From: JBMNQH01 sp050944035
GTDB taxonomy: Bacteria; Bacillota; Clostridia; Oscillospirales; Oscillospiraceae
Assembly: GCA_050944035.1 (NCBI GenBank)
Contig: JBMNQH010000001.1
Location: 186,001 to 250,000 of the forward strand
Length of the DNA: 64,000 bases
Direction: 5' to 3'
Shown: piece after piece, positions 50,105 through 58,589 of the stretch
How the letters are laid out: the number at the start of each line of letters is the position of its first letter
Numbering within the stretch: the stretch's first letter is position 1
The notes under the pieces: model-generated
What the model saw: only the letters and a program-made list of their open reading frames with translations
Told to the model about the DNA's origin: nothing
Database searches by the model: none
Program-made: the position numbers and the translations under genes

Positions 50105-51019
50105 ATGTGTATTGAAACTATAATTTTGACAGGCATTGCTCTGGCATCGATTTTGGCTGCGATTATCGTAACAGGAATGAGCCGCCGACGGGAGCGGCGT
50201 CAGTTAAACAGTATCCAGATGATGCTGGATCTGGCAATCGACGGTACATTTCAGGAATATGTTTTTGACGAAAGCTTACTTTCCGCCGTGGAGACGCGAT
50301 TTGCGCAGTATCTTGCTGCATCGTCGACGATTACACGAAATGTTTCAGAGGAAAAGAACAAGATTCAGGAACTGATTGCAGATATTTCCCACCAGACCAA
50401 AACGCCGATTGCCAATATTCTGCTCTATGCCCAGCTGCTCCGTGAACAGGCATTGCCGGAGGAGAGTCAGACCTGTGTGTCGGCGCTTAACGATCAGGCG
50501 GAAAAGTTGCAGTTTCTCATTGAATCCCTGGTCAAAATGTCGCGGCTGGAAACCGGGATCTTAACGCTGAAGCCGGAAAATGCCGCAATTCAACCGATGT
50601 TGGACAGCATACGGGAACAAGTTGCACACAGGGCGGAAGAGAAAGCAATCGTCCTGACTGTGGAACCGACAACTGCGATGGCCAGATTTGACGAGAAATG
50701 GACGACAGAAGCAGTTTATAACGTTGTGGACAATGCAGTAAAATATACACCCTGTGGTGGCCGTATTCTCATCCAGACCGTGGAGTATGAGCTGTTTTGC
50801 TGTATCAATATTACAGACAATGGAGCGGGGATTCCAGAAGAAGAACAGACGAAAGTATTTCAACGCTTTTATCGTTCCCAAACGGTTGGCGGTGCAGAAG
50901 GGCTTGGGATCGGGCTGTACTTGACACGTCAGATTCTTTCGGAGGAGGATGGATACATTAAGCTGCGTTCCAAACCCGGTCGCGGGACAACATTCTCTGT
51001 ATTTTTAATAAAAGAATAG
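50105..51019 (+). CDS. Sensor histidine kinase
   Basis: A 304-residue kinase. Only one clear membrane helix is visible (residues 5-24), and there is no sizeable extracellular sensor domain. The dimerisation domain carries the H box 'DISHQTKTPIANILLYAQLL' (His near residue 97), and the ATPase domain has N box 'VYNVVDNAVKYTPCGG', 'DNGAGIPEEE' and 'GLGIGLYLTRQIL'. The short sensor suggests it takes its signal from the partner ABC transporter, as BceS-type kinases do. Translation is nearly coupled to the response regulator. Confidence 0.92.
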   Translation: MCIETIILTGIALASILAAIIVTGMSRRRERRQLNSIQMMLDLAIDGTFQEYVFDESLLSAVETRFAQYLAASSTITRNVSEEKNKIQELIADISHQTKTPIANILLYAQLLREQALPEESQTCVSALNDQAEKLQFLIESLVKMSRLETGILTLKPENAAIQPMLDSIREQVAHRAEEKAIVLTVEPTTAMARFDEKWTTEAVYNVVDNAVKYTPCGGRILIQTVEYELFCCINITDNGAGIPEEEQTKVFQRFYRSQTVGGAEGLGIGLYLTRQILSEEDGYIKLRSKPGRGTTFSVFLIKE

Positions 51020-51021
51020 GG

Positions 51022-51064
51022 AATCTTTCAGAACTGTTAGATTTGAGGGCGTGTTTGAAAGATT
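51022..51064. repeat. Inverted repeat upstream of the ABC operon
   Basis: AATCTTTCA (51022-51030) and TGAAAGATT (51056-51064), a perfect 9-bp pair around 25 bases. It has no T tail and lies upstream of a -10-like TATAGT (51083-51088) that lacks a -35. It is a plausible binding site for the response regulator. Confidence 0.45.
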
Positions 51065-51085
51065 GTGGTAAGATCATTGTGATAT

Positions 51086-51190
51086 AGTCTGTATCGTGGA
51101 CGGACAAAGAGTCCGTCGGAACTGATTGCACGGCCGTGTTTGTGGCGGAGATGCAGTTGGGTAGAACGATACAGACTGTTTCTTTTTTGG
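51086..51190 (+). promoter_or_regulatory. Structured leader/attenuator candidate before the ABC genes
   Basis: A perfect 12-bp closing stem (51086-51097 with 51166-51177) encloses a 7-bp hairpin (51099-51105 with 51111-51117) and a CACGGCCGTG palindrome (51129-51138), followed by GTTTCTTTTTT and then the ribosome site. The shape resembles a multi-stem RNA ending in a terminator. It does not match a riboswitch class I know. Confidence 0.45.
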
Positions 51191-51201
51191 AGGGTCAGAC
51201 G

Positions 51202-51879
51202 ATGAAAATATTACAAACCAAAGATCTGAAAAAAATTTATGGTGCAGGGGAGACTGCAGTTCATGCACTGGACGGCGTCAATCTCTCTGTGGAAAAAGGA
51301 GAGTTCCTTGCAATTGTCGGGACTTCCGGCAGCGGAAAATCCACATTGCTGCATATGCTGGGTGGCTTGGACCGGCCAACCAGCGGCAGTGTTGTGGTAG
51401 ATGGAAAAGAGATTTTTTCTCTGAAAGATGAGGAATTGACCATTTTCCGTCGCCGCAAGATCGGCTTTGTGTTCCAGAACTATAATCTGGTACCGACGCT
51501 GAATGTCTACGAAAATATTGTGTTGCCGGTGCAGCTGGATGGCAATGCGCCGGATGCAACCTATGTGGAAAATATCATCGACACGCTCGGCTTGAAGAGC
51601 AAGCTGTCGAACTTGCCAAACAATTTGTCTGGCGGACAGCAACAGCGTGTCGCCATTGCCCGCGCACTGGCTTCCAAACCGGCCATCATTCTGGCCGATG
51701 AACCGACTGGAAATCTGGATAGCCGAACCAGTCAGGACGTTTTGGGACTGCTCAAGATTACCGGAGAAAAGTTTAATCAGACCATCGTTATGATTACGCA
51801 CAATGAGGAGATTGCACAGCTTGCGGACCGCATCATCCGGATTGAGGATGGCAATATTATGGGTGGTGATCAGATATGA
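51202..51879 (+). CDS. ABC transporter ATP-binding protein (LolD/MacB type)
   Basis: A 225-residue ATPase: Walker A '[20 protein letters not shown]' (near residue 39), Q loop '[13 protein letters not shown]', signature '[16 protein letters not shown]', Walker B '[14 protein letters not shown]' and switch 'MITHNEEI'. The 'EPTGNLD' form places it with the lipoprotein/peptide exporters and BceA-like proteins. It starts at ATG 51202 after TTGGAGGG and overlaps the permease start by 4 bases. With the adjacent two-component system it likely defends against a peptide antibiotic. Confidence 0.94.
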   Translation: MKILQTKDLKKIYGAGETAVHALDGVNLSVEKGEFLAIVGTSGSGKSTLLHMLGGLDRPTSGSVVVDGKEIFSLKDEELTIFRRRKIGFVFQNYNLVPTLNVYENIVLPVQLDGNAPDATYVENIIDTLGLKSKLSNLPNNLSGGQQQRVAIARALASKPAIILADEPTGNLDSRTSQDVLGLLKITGEKFNQTIVMITHNEEIAQLADRIIRIEDGNIMGGDQI

Positions 51880-54422
51880 TTCATGTCAACAATAGAAAAG
51901 CCATCCGTAATCTGTCGCATAAGAGCATAAAAGCCAATCACCTGCGAAATTGGATTGCAATTCTTGCCATTGCACTGACTGCTACGCTGTTTACCGCGTT
52001 GTTTACCGTTGGCGGCAGTTTGTTGGCTTCCTTCCAGGAGGGAACGATGCGGCAGGTTGGTACGCGGGCGCACGGCGGATTTAAGTTTCTGACGCAGGAA
52101 CAGTATGATGTTCTCTCTGAGGATCCAAAGATTAAAGATATTTCTTATAACATCATTGTCGGAATTGCAGAGAATCCGGAGTTGAATAAGACGTATACGG
52201 AGATTCGGTGGACAGAGAAAAAGGCGGCAGATTGGTCCTTTTGCACACCGACAACCGGTCGGTTGCCGGAAAGCGGGATGGAGCTTGCTACCACGACCGC
52301 AGTTCTGGATGCACTGGGAGTCCCACATGCGCTGGGAGAACATGTTCCGCTGACGTTTACAGCCAATGGGGTGCAATATCACGATACCTTTACGCTCTGT
52401 GGATTCTGGGAGAGTGACATCTTGTTGGGTGCCAATGAGGCATTTGTCTCCAGAGAATACTGTGAACAGGTGGCACCGGTACTGACCGTCCCGCTGTACG
52501 AGCAGGAGGTGCAGGATGCCTCTTATATGGCGGGCAGCATCAACCCCTCACTATGGTTTGCGACGTCCTGGAATATTGAAGGACAGATGAAAGCGTTGGA
52601 AGAGCGCTGTAAATTTGACATGAGCAAAGTCAACGACGGTGTCAACTGGGCCTATGCTTCCGATACAGTCGATTTCCAAAGTGTTTTGATGGTTGCAGGA
52701 TTTTTGTTGCTGGTCGGTATTTCAGGATACCTGATTATATACAATGTTTTTTATATCTCGGTTTCCCGGGATATCCGCTATTATGGCCTTTTAAAGACCA
52801 TCGGTACGACCGGGCGGCAGCTGAAGCGTATTGTCCGTAAGCAGGCACTGCTGCTTTGCGCAGTTGGGATTCCGCTTGGACTGCTCTGTGGTTGGGGCTG
52901 TGGCCGTTTGGTGATGCCTGCTATCATAAAGGCCACAAGCATTGGCGGCGGAGACTATGTTGTTGTATCCAACCCCCTGATCTTCATCGGTGCAGCGATT
53001 TTTGCGCTGTTGACCGTGTGGATCAGCTGCATCCGGCCCTGTCGTCTGGCGGCGAAGGTTTCTCCAGTCGAGGCGGTTCGGTATGTCGGAACCACAAAAC
53101 AGAAAACAAAAACTGTCCAGAAGCATTCCAAAAAAGTGACGCCCTTTTCTATGGCCATAGCGAACCAGCGCCGTGATCGCAAGAAGGCAATTGCAGTGGT
53201 CCTGTCGTTGTCGCTGTCCATGATTTTGCTCAATGGAACCTATACCATTGTACACGGCTTCGACATGGATAAGTATCTTAAAAACAGGACAGTAACAGAC
53301 TTCCTGATTTCGGACGCCAGTGTGCGCAATGTTTTTTCCTCTGCAACGGTGTTCGACGGTGTAACGCCAACGGTTCTGGATGAAATCTCGAAACTGGAAG
53401 GTTTGGAAAAAATGGGGAGCGTGTACATGCAGGAAAATAAGCACATTCTCAGTGAAAAAGCGTATAAAAGAGCCGAGGAGATTGTGGAGAAAAATGAGGA
53501 TGTGTTGTCGGCTTACAGCGAGAATGCGATGCATTCCCTGAAGGAATCGCATAGCATGGCCGCGCATATCTATGGAATTGATGCGACACTGTTTGACAAA
53601 CTGGAACTCACAAAGTATGGGGAATTTAACGAGGAGGCATTTCATTCCGGCGACTATGTTTTGGCCACCGCATTTTGGGATACCGGGAGAGATGCCTTCT
53701 ATGAACCGGGCGATACGGTAGTACTTGATTTTGGCAATGGAAACAGCAAAGCATATACGGTGCTTGCCATTGGTGATATTCCCTATGCACTGGGGCCGCA
53801 GCACAGTCACGAACTGGATGTTTATTTTACCCTGCCATCTGATGAGTACCAGAAGCAGGTGGGAGAAACGCAGCCCTTGGCCACCGGATTTGATGTGGAT
53901 GATGCACATACAGAAGCGGTCGAGAAATGGATTGCATCATATTGTGATATGGTGGAGCCGAATTTGGACTATGAATCGCGCGCACTCTATGTACAGGAGT
54001 TCGAGAATGAACAGACGATGTTTACAGTAGTCGGTGGTGTTCTCAGCTTTATTCTTGGACTGATCGGGATCTTGAATTTTATCAATACGACGATCACCTC
54101 AATTTTGACACGCCGCCGAGAACTTGCCATGCTTCAAAGTGTGGGTATGACCGGCAAACAGCTACGAAACATGCTGATGAGCGAAGGCGGTGTCTATGCA
54201 GGATTAACCTTCCTGTTTACACTGACATTGGGAAGCCTGCTGTCCTATCTCGGCGTTCAGGCAATTGCACATGAAATCTGGTTTTTCACCTATCACTTTA
54301 CATTGCTTCCTGTTCTGATCTGTATACCCGTTTTGCTTCTTGTAACGGTACTGGTTCCAACCATTGCATACAGATTTCTGACAAAACAAAGTGTTGTGGA
54401 ACGGTTGCGAGAGACCGAGTAA
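51876..54422 (+). CDS. ABC transporter permease, double FtsX type
   Basis: An 848-residue permease with an N-terminal membrane helix near residues 25-48, a large external segment, three helices between about 268 and 400, a second N-like helix near 440-455, another external segment (about 455-700), and three closing helices ('FTVVGGVLSFILGLIGILNF' onward). Two FtsX-type domains ('YGLLKTIGTTGRQLKRIVRK' and 'ELAMLQSVGMTGKQLRNMLM') are evident. Such permeases do not pump through a channel but move or detach envelope ligands. It forms the transporter with the preceding ATPase and is probably induced by the upstream two-component system. Confidence 0.92.
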   Translation: MIHVNNRKAIRNLSHKSIKANHLRNWIAILAIALTATLFTALFTVGGSLLASFQEGTMRQVGTRAHGGFKFLTQEQYDVLSEDPKIKDISYNIIVGIAENPELNKTYTEIRWTEKKAADWSFCTPTTGRLPESGMELATTTAVLDALGVPHALGEHVPLTFTANGVQYHDTFTLCGFWESDILLGANEAFVSREYCEQVAPVLTVPLYEQEVQDASYMAGSINPSLWFATSWNIEGQMKALEERCKFDMSKVNDGVNWAYASDTVDFQSVLMVAGFLLLVGISGYLIIYNVFYISVSRDIRYYGLLKTIGTTGRQLKRIVRKQALLLCAVGIPLGLLCGWGCGRLVMPAIIKATSIGGGDYVVVSNPLIFIGAAIFALLTVWISCIRPCRLAAKVSPVEAVRYVGTTKQKTKTVQKHSKKVTPFSMAIANQRRDRKKAIAVVLSLSLSMILLNGTYTIVHGFDMDKYLKNRTVTDFLISDASVRNVFSSATVFDGVTPTVLDEISKLEGLEKMGSVYMQENKHILSEKAYKRAEEIVEKNEDVLSAYSENAMHSLKESHSMAAHIYGIDATLFDKLELTKYGEFNEEAFHSGDYVLATAFWDTGRDAFYEPGDTVVLDFGNGNSKAYTVLAIGDIPYALGPQHSHELDVYFTLPSDEYQKQVGETQPLATGFDVDDAHTEAVEKWIASYCDMVEPNLDYESRALYVQEFENEQTMFTVVGGVLSFILGLIGILNFINTTITSILTRRRELAMLQSVGMTGKQLRNMLMSEGGVYAGLTFLFTLTLGSLLSYLGVQAIAHEIWFFTYHFTLLPVLICIPVLLLVTVLVPTIAYRFLTKQSVVERLRETE

Positions 54423-54445
54423 TCCATAACAGATGCATCACATGA

Positions 54446-54485
54446 AAAAACAGACGGATCGTTTCAAACGATCCGTCTGTTTTTT
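54446..54485 (+). terminator. Terminator after the permease gene
   Basis: A long A-flanked stem CAGACGGATCGTTT/AAACGATCCGTCTG (about 54446-54462 and 54468-54485) followed by T runs. It also faces the minus-strand gene ending at 54503. Confidence 0.85.
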
Positions 54486-54502
54486 CTTTTCCGCTAAAAT
54501 AT

Positions 54503-55036
54503 TTATTTTGCTTCGATATAGACGAGATACCAGGCGTCCGGAAGAATGTAGCTGATCCGTGGGATTTTCCGGGAGGTCTTGAGTGCTGTGAGGATGGCGC
54601 GGTCAAAACCGCGCAGCTGATCCATCGCCAGATCGCTGACAACGACGATCCCGCAGGTACCGTCGCGCTCTTCCACGGGTAGTTTGACAACACAGGGCTC
54701 AGGGGAGTATTCCATAACGACGCTGCCATCGTGTTCCAGAAACTCCAGAACCGTATGGCCGTCAGAACGAGTAATACAGCGCGCGGTGTCGCCGGGGAGT
54801 TCCATCGGTTCATCGCTTTCCTGGATCTCTGCAAGGATCTCCACAGGGACAGAGCCGGTCAAGGCGTGGTAATCGTTGCCCGCCATGGAGATGTTGATAA
54901 AGCCGATACCGAGCTCTTCTGCAAGCGTTTGCAGTGCCTTCACATCACCGTCGTAAAAACCGGGAAAGGAAGCTTTGCGTTCTTTATTTAGAATGGAAGT
55001 TTTGATCTGCGTGAGAGAAGCTGTATGATCTGTCAT
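54503..55036 (-). CDS. Unrecognised 177-residue cytoplasmic protein
   Basis: I do not recognise this protein. Starting at ATG 55036 with AAGGCGGA upstream it has 177 residues, no signal peptide and no membrane segment. Acidic N-terminal half ('GFYDGDVKALQTLAEELGIG', 'FINISMAGNDYHAL') leads to 'HTVLEFLEHDGSVVMEYSPE' and a C-terminal 'GIVVVSDLAMDQLRGFDRAI' followed by 'YILPDAWYLVYIEAK'. The alternating hydrophobic strands suggest a compact alpha/beta fold. Its frame is open 23 codons further up, but a promoter -10 (TATAAT, plus 55104-55109) lies there, which supports the internal start. Confidence 0.65.
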   Translation of the reverse strand: MTDHTASLTQIKTSILNKERKASFPGFYDGDVKALQTLAEELGIGFINISMAGNDYHALTGSVPVEILAEIQESDEPMELPGDTARCITRSDGHTVLEFLEHDGSVVMEYSPEPCVVKLPVEERDGTCGIVVVSDLAMDQLRGFDRAILTALKTSRKIPRISYILPDAWYLVYIEAK

Positions 55037-55103
55037 ATTCAGTTCCGCCTTTTGATAGATTTTGAGTAGGACACAATCATAGAAAAACCGTGCCATGCTT
55101 TCC

Positions 55104-55131
55104 ATTATACGAATTTGGGCAAAAATTACAA
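55104..55131 (-). promoter_or_regulatory. Promoter of the unrecognised 177-residue protein
   Basis: On the minus strand TTGTAA (plus 55126-55131), about 16 bp, TATAAT (plus 55104-55109). The transcript would begin about 60 bases before the chosen start. Confidence 0.5.
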
Positions 55132-55348
55132 CTGCTTTCTGAAGAATCCTTTTTGTTTTTGCTGCAAGTAAGTGTGTGGAGGGATATAGAATATCTGCCC
55201 AGAAATATGCAAGTATTGCGTTTTGAAGCAGGAATATCTGGAGGCAGGGAAGTTTTGGACAACAGCAGAATAGAATGAAACGGCGGATTGTCTGCCAATG
55301 CAGACAGAAATGCCGTGTAGAAGCCCGGATGGAAAGGATGTGAGAGAC

Positions 55349-55615
55349 TTGAAGATCAACTGGAAAGTACGATTGCGGAATCCGGTATTCCTGATGACGG
55401 CGATACCGATGGTGATCTCTTTGATATATACAACAGTGCAGCTTGTGACAGCGATTCAGAGCGGAACATTTTCAGACAGTTATGTGAATACGATCGCCGC
55501 GTATGTAGTACAGTTGCTTGGTTTGTTCGGTATCACCAATGATCCAACGACGGCTGGTATTTGCGACAGTGAACGTGCAAAGTGCTATGAAAAACCGTAT
55601 ACGGATAAGAAATAG
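55349..55615 (+). CDS. phi-LC3-type phage holin, orphan
   Basis: An 88-residue holin-like protein. 'KINWKVRLRNPVFLM' at the start, two hydrophobic segments ('IPMVISLIYTTVQLV', 'YVVQLLGLFGI') and the closing 'ITNDPTTAGICDSERAKCYE' are diagnostic of the phi LC3 holin family. I choose TTG 55349, where homologues start; upstream codons are open to 55298. No endolysin or other phage gene lies nearby, so it is an orphan or domesticated holin, a common finding in Firmicutes chromosomes. Confidence 0.82.
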   Translation: MKINWKVRLRNPVFLMTAIPMVISLIYTTVQLVTAIQSGTFSDSYVNTIAAYVVQLLGLFGITNDPTTAGICDSERAKCYEKPYTDKK

Positions 55616-55618
55616 AAA

Positions 55619-55659
55619 CAAACATCCCGCAAAATCCTTCAGATTTTGCGGGATGTTTG
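55619..55659 (+). terminator. Hairpin after the holin gene
   Basis: A perfect 18-bp stem (55619-55636 and 55642-55659) with a 5-base loop. A short T run follows at 55662-55665. Confidence 0.7.
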
Positions 55660-55774
55660 CGCTTTTGAACAGTCGGTTTTCTTTTGAAAATCTGCTGTTC
55701 GATTGCAGTTTTATGGAAGAGAGAATATAGACAAAAAGAAGTAGAAAACTTCTTATTATCTGCCAATTGACATA

Positions 55775-57601
55775 TTATGAACGCTTTACAAAATATTCGT
55801 CGTACCATATTAAAAAAGTAAATACGCACCAGATTTCTCGCCAGTTGTCACGCTTTCCGGAGAGATGCTGCAAGCACATCTTGTCCAATGCATTTGTATC
55901 GAAAAACATAGCCGCGATATCACTGGTTAACTTTGTGCGGACAATTTGCATGTATTGTTCTTCACGCAACCAAGCGCGGATTGGGACAGGAAAGCCCAGC
56001 TTTTTCTTTTCCGCTGTCTTTTGCGGAATACAACGGCGGGCGGCTTCGCGCAGAGCAATCTTGGTACGCTGGTTATTCACACGGCAATCTGTTGGAATCT
56101 GCCGGGCAAGCTCAAAAACTTCTCTATCGACAAAGGGAACACGCAGTTCCAGACTGTTTGCCATGCTCATTTTATCGGCTTTCAGAAGAATATCGCCAAC
56201 CATCCACAACTGCAAATCGGTTGTCTGCATACAAGTGGCGGCGTCCTGTCCTTCAGCTGCAATGAAAAATGGATGACTGATGTCGCAAGGTTTGACTTTT
56301 CCAGTGTAAGTTTTTAGAATCCGTTGTTTTTGACGTTCGGTCATCAGGGAAGTGGTGCCGATATAACGCTCGGACAACGGTTTGGAGTGACGTACCAGAA
56401 AATTGATGCCGTGGACAGGCGGAAACAACTGCGCCACAGCGCCGATTGCTCGCCGAATGATTAGGGGAATGCGATCATATCGATGCGTCATAAAGGGTTC
56501 TTTATAGATATTGTAGCCACCGAACAACTCATCTGCACCTTCGCCAGAGAGCAATACCTTGACGTGTTTTGCAGCCTCCTGATCGACAAAGTACAACGCT
56601 GGAGCCGAAGCGTCAGCCAGGGGCTCATCCATGTAATATTGAATTTTGGAAATGTTTTCCCAGTAACGCTCTTCTGTGATAGAAGCCAGATGGTGCTCTG
56701 CGTGAATAAAGTCACTCATCTCTTTGGCGTCTTCCGCCTCGCTGTACTGTTGGTCTGCATAGCTGGCAGTAAAGGTTTTGCCGACCTGGGAGAGGTACGT
56801 AATATAACTGGAATCAATACCGGAGGAGAGGGAAGCGGCCATTTCCACATCTGCGATTTTGTGCGCTGCGACAGACTCCTGCATGGCGCGTTCGATTTCG
56901 GTTGCCCAGTATTCCAATGGTTTTTGTTTCGGCTGAAAAGAGGGTGACCAATAACGACGAATCGTGACATAACCGTGCTTCCATTCCAGCCAGTGCGCAG
57001 GCATCAGTTTTTTTACGCCTTGAAAAAATGTATTTTCACCGGGAGAATATTGATAGGAAAGATATAACTCCAACTGCTCCTGATTGAGCTGTTTTTGAAA
57101 TTCTGGATGCGGCAAAAATCCTTTGATCTCACTGGAAAACAGGAGCGTGTCTCCGTTCTGATAATAATAAAAAGGCTTGATGCCAAAATGATCGCGTGCG
57201 CAAAACAGGGTTTGTGCAGTACGATCCCAGATGGCAAAAGCGAACATGCCACGCAAACGCTGTAAAAGTGTTTTGCCCCATTCCTCATAACCGTGCAGAA
57301 GAACTTCGGTATCACTGCGTGTGGCAAACTGGTGCCCTTTGGCCTCCAGTTCTGCCTGTAGCGCCTGAAAATTATAAATTTCACCATTGAAGACGACAAC
57401 GAGATTTTCATTTTCGTTGAACATGGGCTGCGTGCCGCCTTCTAAATCGATAATTGCCAATCGGCGATGTCCCAGTGCGACAGTATCATCCAAAAAACTG
57501 CCAGCACCATCTGGACCGCGATGTGCAATGGTATCCATCATATGATTTAAGATTGATTTTTTGTCTGTTTGCTGACCGGTAAATCCTACGATCCCACACA
57601 T
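55775..57601 (-). CDS. asnB: Asparagine synthetase, glutamine-hydrolysing
   Basis: A 608-residue class B synthetase. The glutaminase domain starts with catalytic Cys2 ('CGIVGFTGQQ') and has 'VVVFNGEIYNFQALQAELEA' and 'HQFATRSDTEVLLHGYEEWG'. The synthetase domain has the PP-loop 'ASLSSGIDSSYITYLS' (near residue 260) and 'LSGEGADELFGGY', then 'ELRVPFVDREVFELA'. It makes Asn from Asp, ATP and Gln. AAGGGGA precedes the ATG. I looked for a T-box in its leader and did not see one. Confidence 0.95.
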   Translation of the reverse strand: MCGIVGFTGQQTDKKSILNHMMDTIAHRGPDGAGSFLDDTVALGHRRLAIIDLEGGTQPMFNENENLVVVFNGEIYNFQALQAELEAKGHQFATRSDTEVLLHGYEEWGKTLLQRLRGMFAFAIWDRTAQTLFCARDHFGIKPFYYYQNGDTLLFSSEIKGFLPHPEFQKQLNQEQLELYLSYQYSPGENTFFQGVKKLMPAHWLEWKHGYVTIRRYWSPSFQPKQKPLEYWATEIERAMQESVAAHKIADVEMAASLSSGIDSSYITYLSQVGKTFTASYADQQYSEAEDAKEMSDFIHAEHHLASITEERYWENISKIQYYMDEPLADASAPALYFVDQEAAKHVKVLLSGEGADELFGGYNIYKEPFMTHRYDRIPLIIRRAIGAVAQLFPPVHGINFLVRHSKPLSERYIGTTSLMTERQKQRILKTYTGKVKPCDISHPFFIAAEGQDAATCMQTTDLQLWMVGDILLKADKMSMANSLELRVPFVDREVFELARQIPTDCRVNNQRTKIALREAARRCIPQKTAEKKKLGFPVPIRAWLREEQYMQIVRTKLTSDIAAMFFDTNALDKMCLQHLSGKRDNWREIWCVFTFLIWYDEYFVKRS

Positions 57602-57970
57602 TGAAAGATCCCCTTATAATGATTTATTGCGTTTCATTGTTTCTGCAATTAAAATACAGTTCACACTGTCCGTCAAGTTCGTCCGGCAAGTCAGCTGCTA
57701 TTATAACGCGATATTAGAAAAGTTAGAAAAAAGGCTGTATTGCGAAACTGAATATTTGCAGAAGATTTCATTACACGGTTGCGCAAAAAGTAATCGGAGT
57801 AAGACAGTGCTATATGTAGCTATGCGCAGAGGAACGATGAGGTATCCCATTTGTCTGCATTTGAAAGTCAGACGGGAAAAGAAGTAGAATTTTATCATTA
57901 AGATGAAATCTACGACAGAAACTATCATTTGTCAACAGAAATCCCGTAAATTTAATTTATTAAATAATTA
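57602..57970 (-). promoter_or_regulatory. asnB promoter region
   Basis: On the minus strand TTGACG (plus 57671-57676), 17-bp spacer, TTTAAT (plus 57648-57653), giving a 40-base leader for asnB. The remaining part to 57970 is AT-rich. A plus-strand reading frame there has no recognisable product or ribosome site. Confidence 0.5.
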
Positions 57971-57982
57971 TGAAAAAGAAAA

Positions 57983-58020
57983 ACGGAGTGGAGTAAAGAA
58001 TATTCTTTACTCCACTCCGT
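57983..58020 (-). terminator. Terminator directly after tRNA-Leu
   Basis: An 18-bp perfect stem (57983-58000 and 58003-58020) with a 2-base centre. On the minus strand it begins at the base right after the CCA end of the tRNA and is followed by TTTTTCTTTTT. Confidence 0.88.
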
Positions 58021-58105
58021 TGGTGCGAGAGAGGAGACTTGAACTCCCACGCCATATGACACACGCCCCTCAAACGTGCCTGTCTACCTATTCCAGCACT
58101 CTCGC
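58021..58105 (-). tRNA. tRNA-Leu (anticodon GAG)
   Basis: Read on the minus strand the 85-nt gene has acceptor GCGAGAG paired with CTCTCGC and an encoded CCA. It has a D arm with GGTAGACAGG, an anticodon stem CACGT/GCGTG around loop TTGAGGG (anticodon GAG), a long variable arm typical of class II tRNAs, and T arm GGGAG-TTCAAGT-CTCCT. It decodes CUC and CUU. Confidence 0.95.
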
Positions 58106-58335
58106 ATATTCTCTTCCCACAAAGCACTCGGCTAAGCGCAGAATCGATTATAGCAGAAATGAACGATTTGTCAACAAGTTTTTCGAAAAATAGAAAAATT
58201 TTTCTAAGAGTTGCAGGAAATGGGTGCTGAGAAGGACATAAAAAAATACAAATCAAATCAAAAACGCATAAATTCAATATGCTCGAAAAGGACGTTGGAA
58301 AGATCAGCTCCTTCTCAAATTTAGCAGGCATATAC

Positions 58336-58369
58336 AAAAAAAGACGGAAGAACTTTCATCTTCCGCCGA
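58336..58369 (-). terminator. Minus-strand hairpin with T run upstream of the rpoB promoter
   Basis: GGAAGA and TCTTCC arms around a 7-base loop, with TTTTTTT following on the minus strand. It would stop transcription coming from the rpoB side toward the tRNA. Confidence 0.45.
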
Positions 58370-58381
58370 AAAATCTTGAAA

Positions 58382-58426
58382 AATAGGTAAAAATACTTGA
58401 CAAGAATAGGTAAAAATTGATATAAT
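58382..58426 (+). promoter_or_regulatory. rpoBC promoter with a 13-bp direct repeat
   Basis: TTGACA (58397-58402), 18-bp spacer, TATAAT (58421-58426). The 13-mer AATAGGTAAAAAT occurs at 58382-58394 and 58405-58417, 23 bp apart, on either side of the -35 box. Confidence 0.75.
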
Positions 58427-58440
58427 TACGTGCTATCTTT

Positions 58441-58560
58441 AAAAAGAGTGGATTCTACCCCATTCTTTTTTAATTGCGAACTCATTGTAACAGACAAGAA
58501 AAAAGAAATCAACCTACTAATCATAAACAAAAACAATTTTTGACAACGCCTCCAGGCGTT
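58441..58560 (+). promoter_or_regulatory. rpoB leader with attenuator-like hairpins
   Basis: A stem 58441-58451/58460-58470 followed by a T run (58466-58471) lies only about 10 bases after the predicted start of transcription and looks like a terminator. A second hairpin, AACGCC-TCCA-GGCGTT, is at 58545-58560 just before the ribosome site AAGGAG. Confidence 0.5.
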
Positions 58561-58589
58561 TCAAAACAGAAAGCAAGGAGTGAAGGCCA

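Noticed and set aside
57627..57887. A plus-strand frame of 86 codons upstream of asnB
   Set aside because: No ribosome site, no recognisable product, and unusual residue use for this genome.
57602..57950. T-box riboswitch before asnB
   Set aside because: The conserved T-box sequence and the antiterminator fold were not found; the leader after the best promoter is only about 40 bases.
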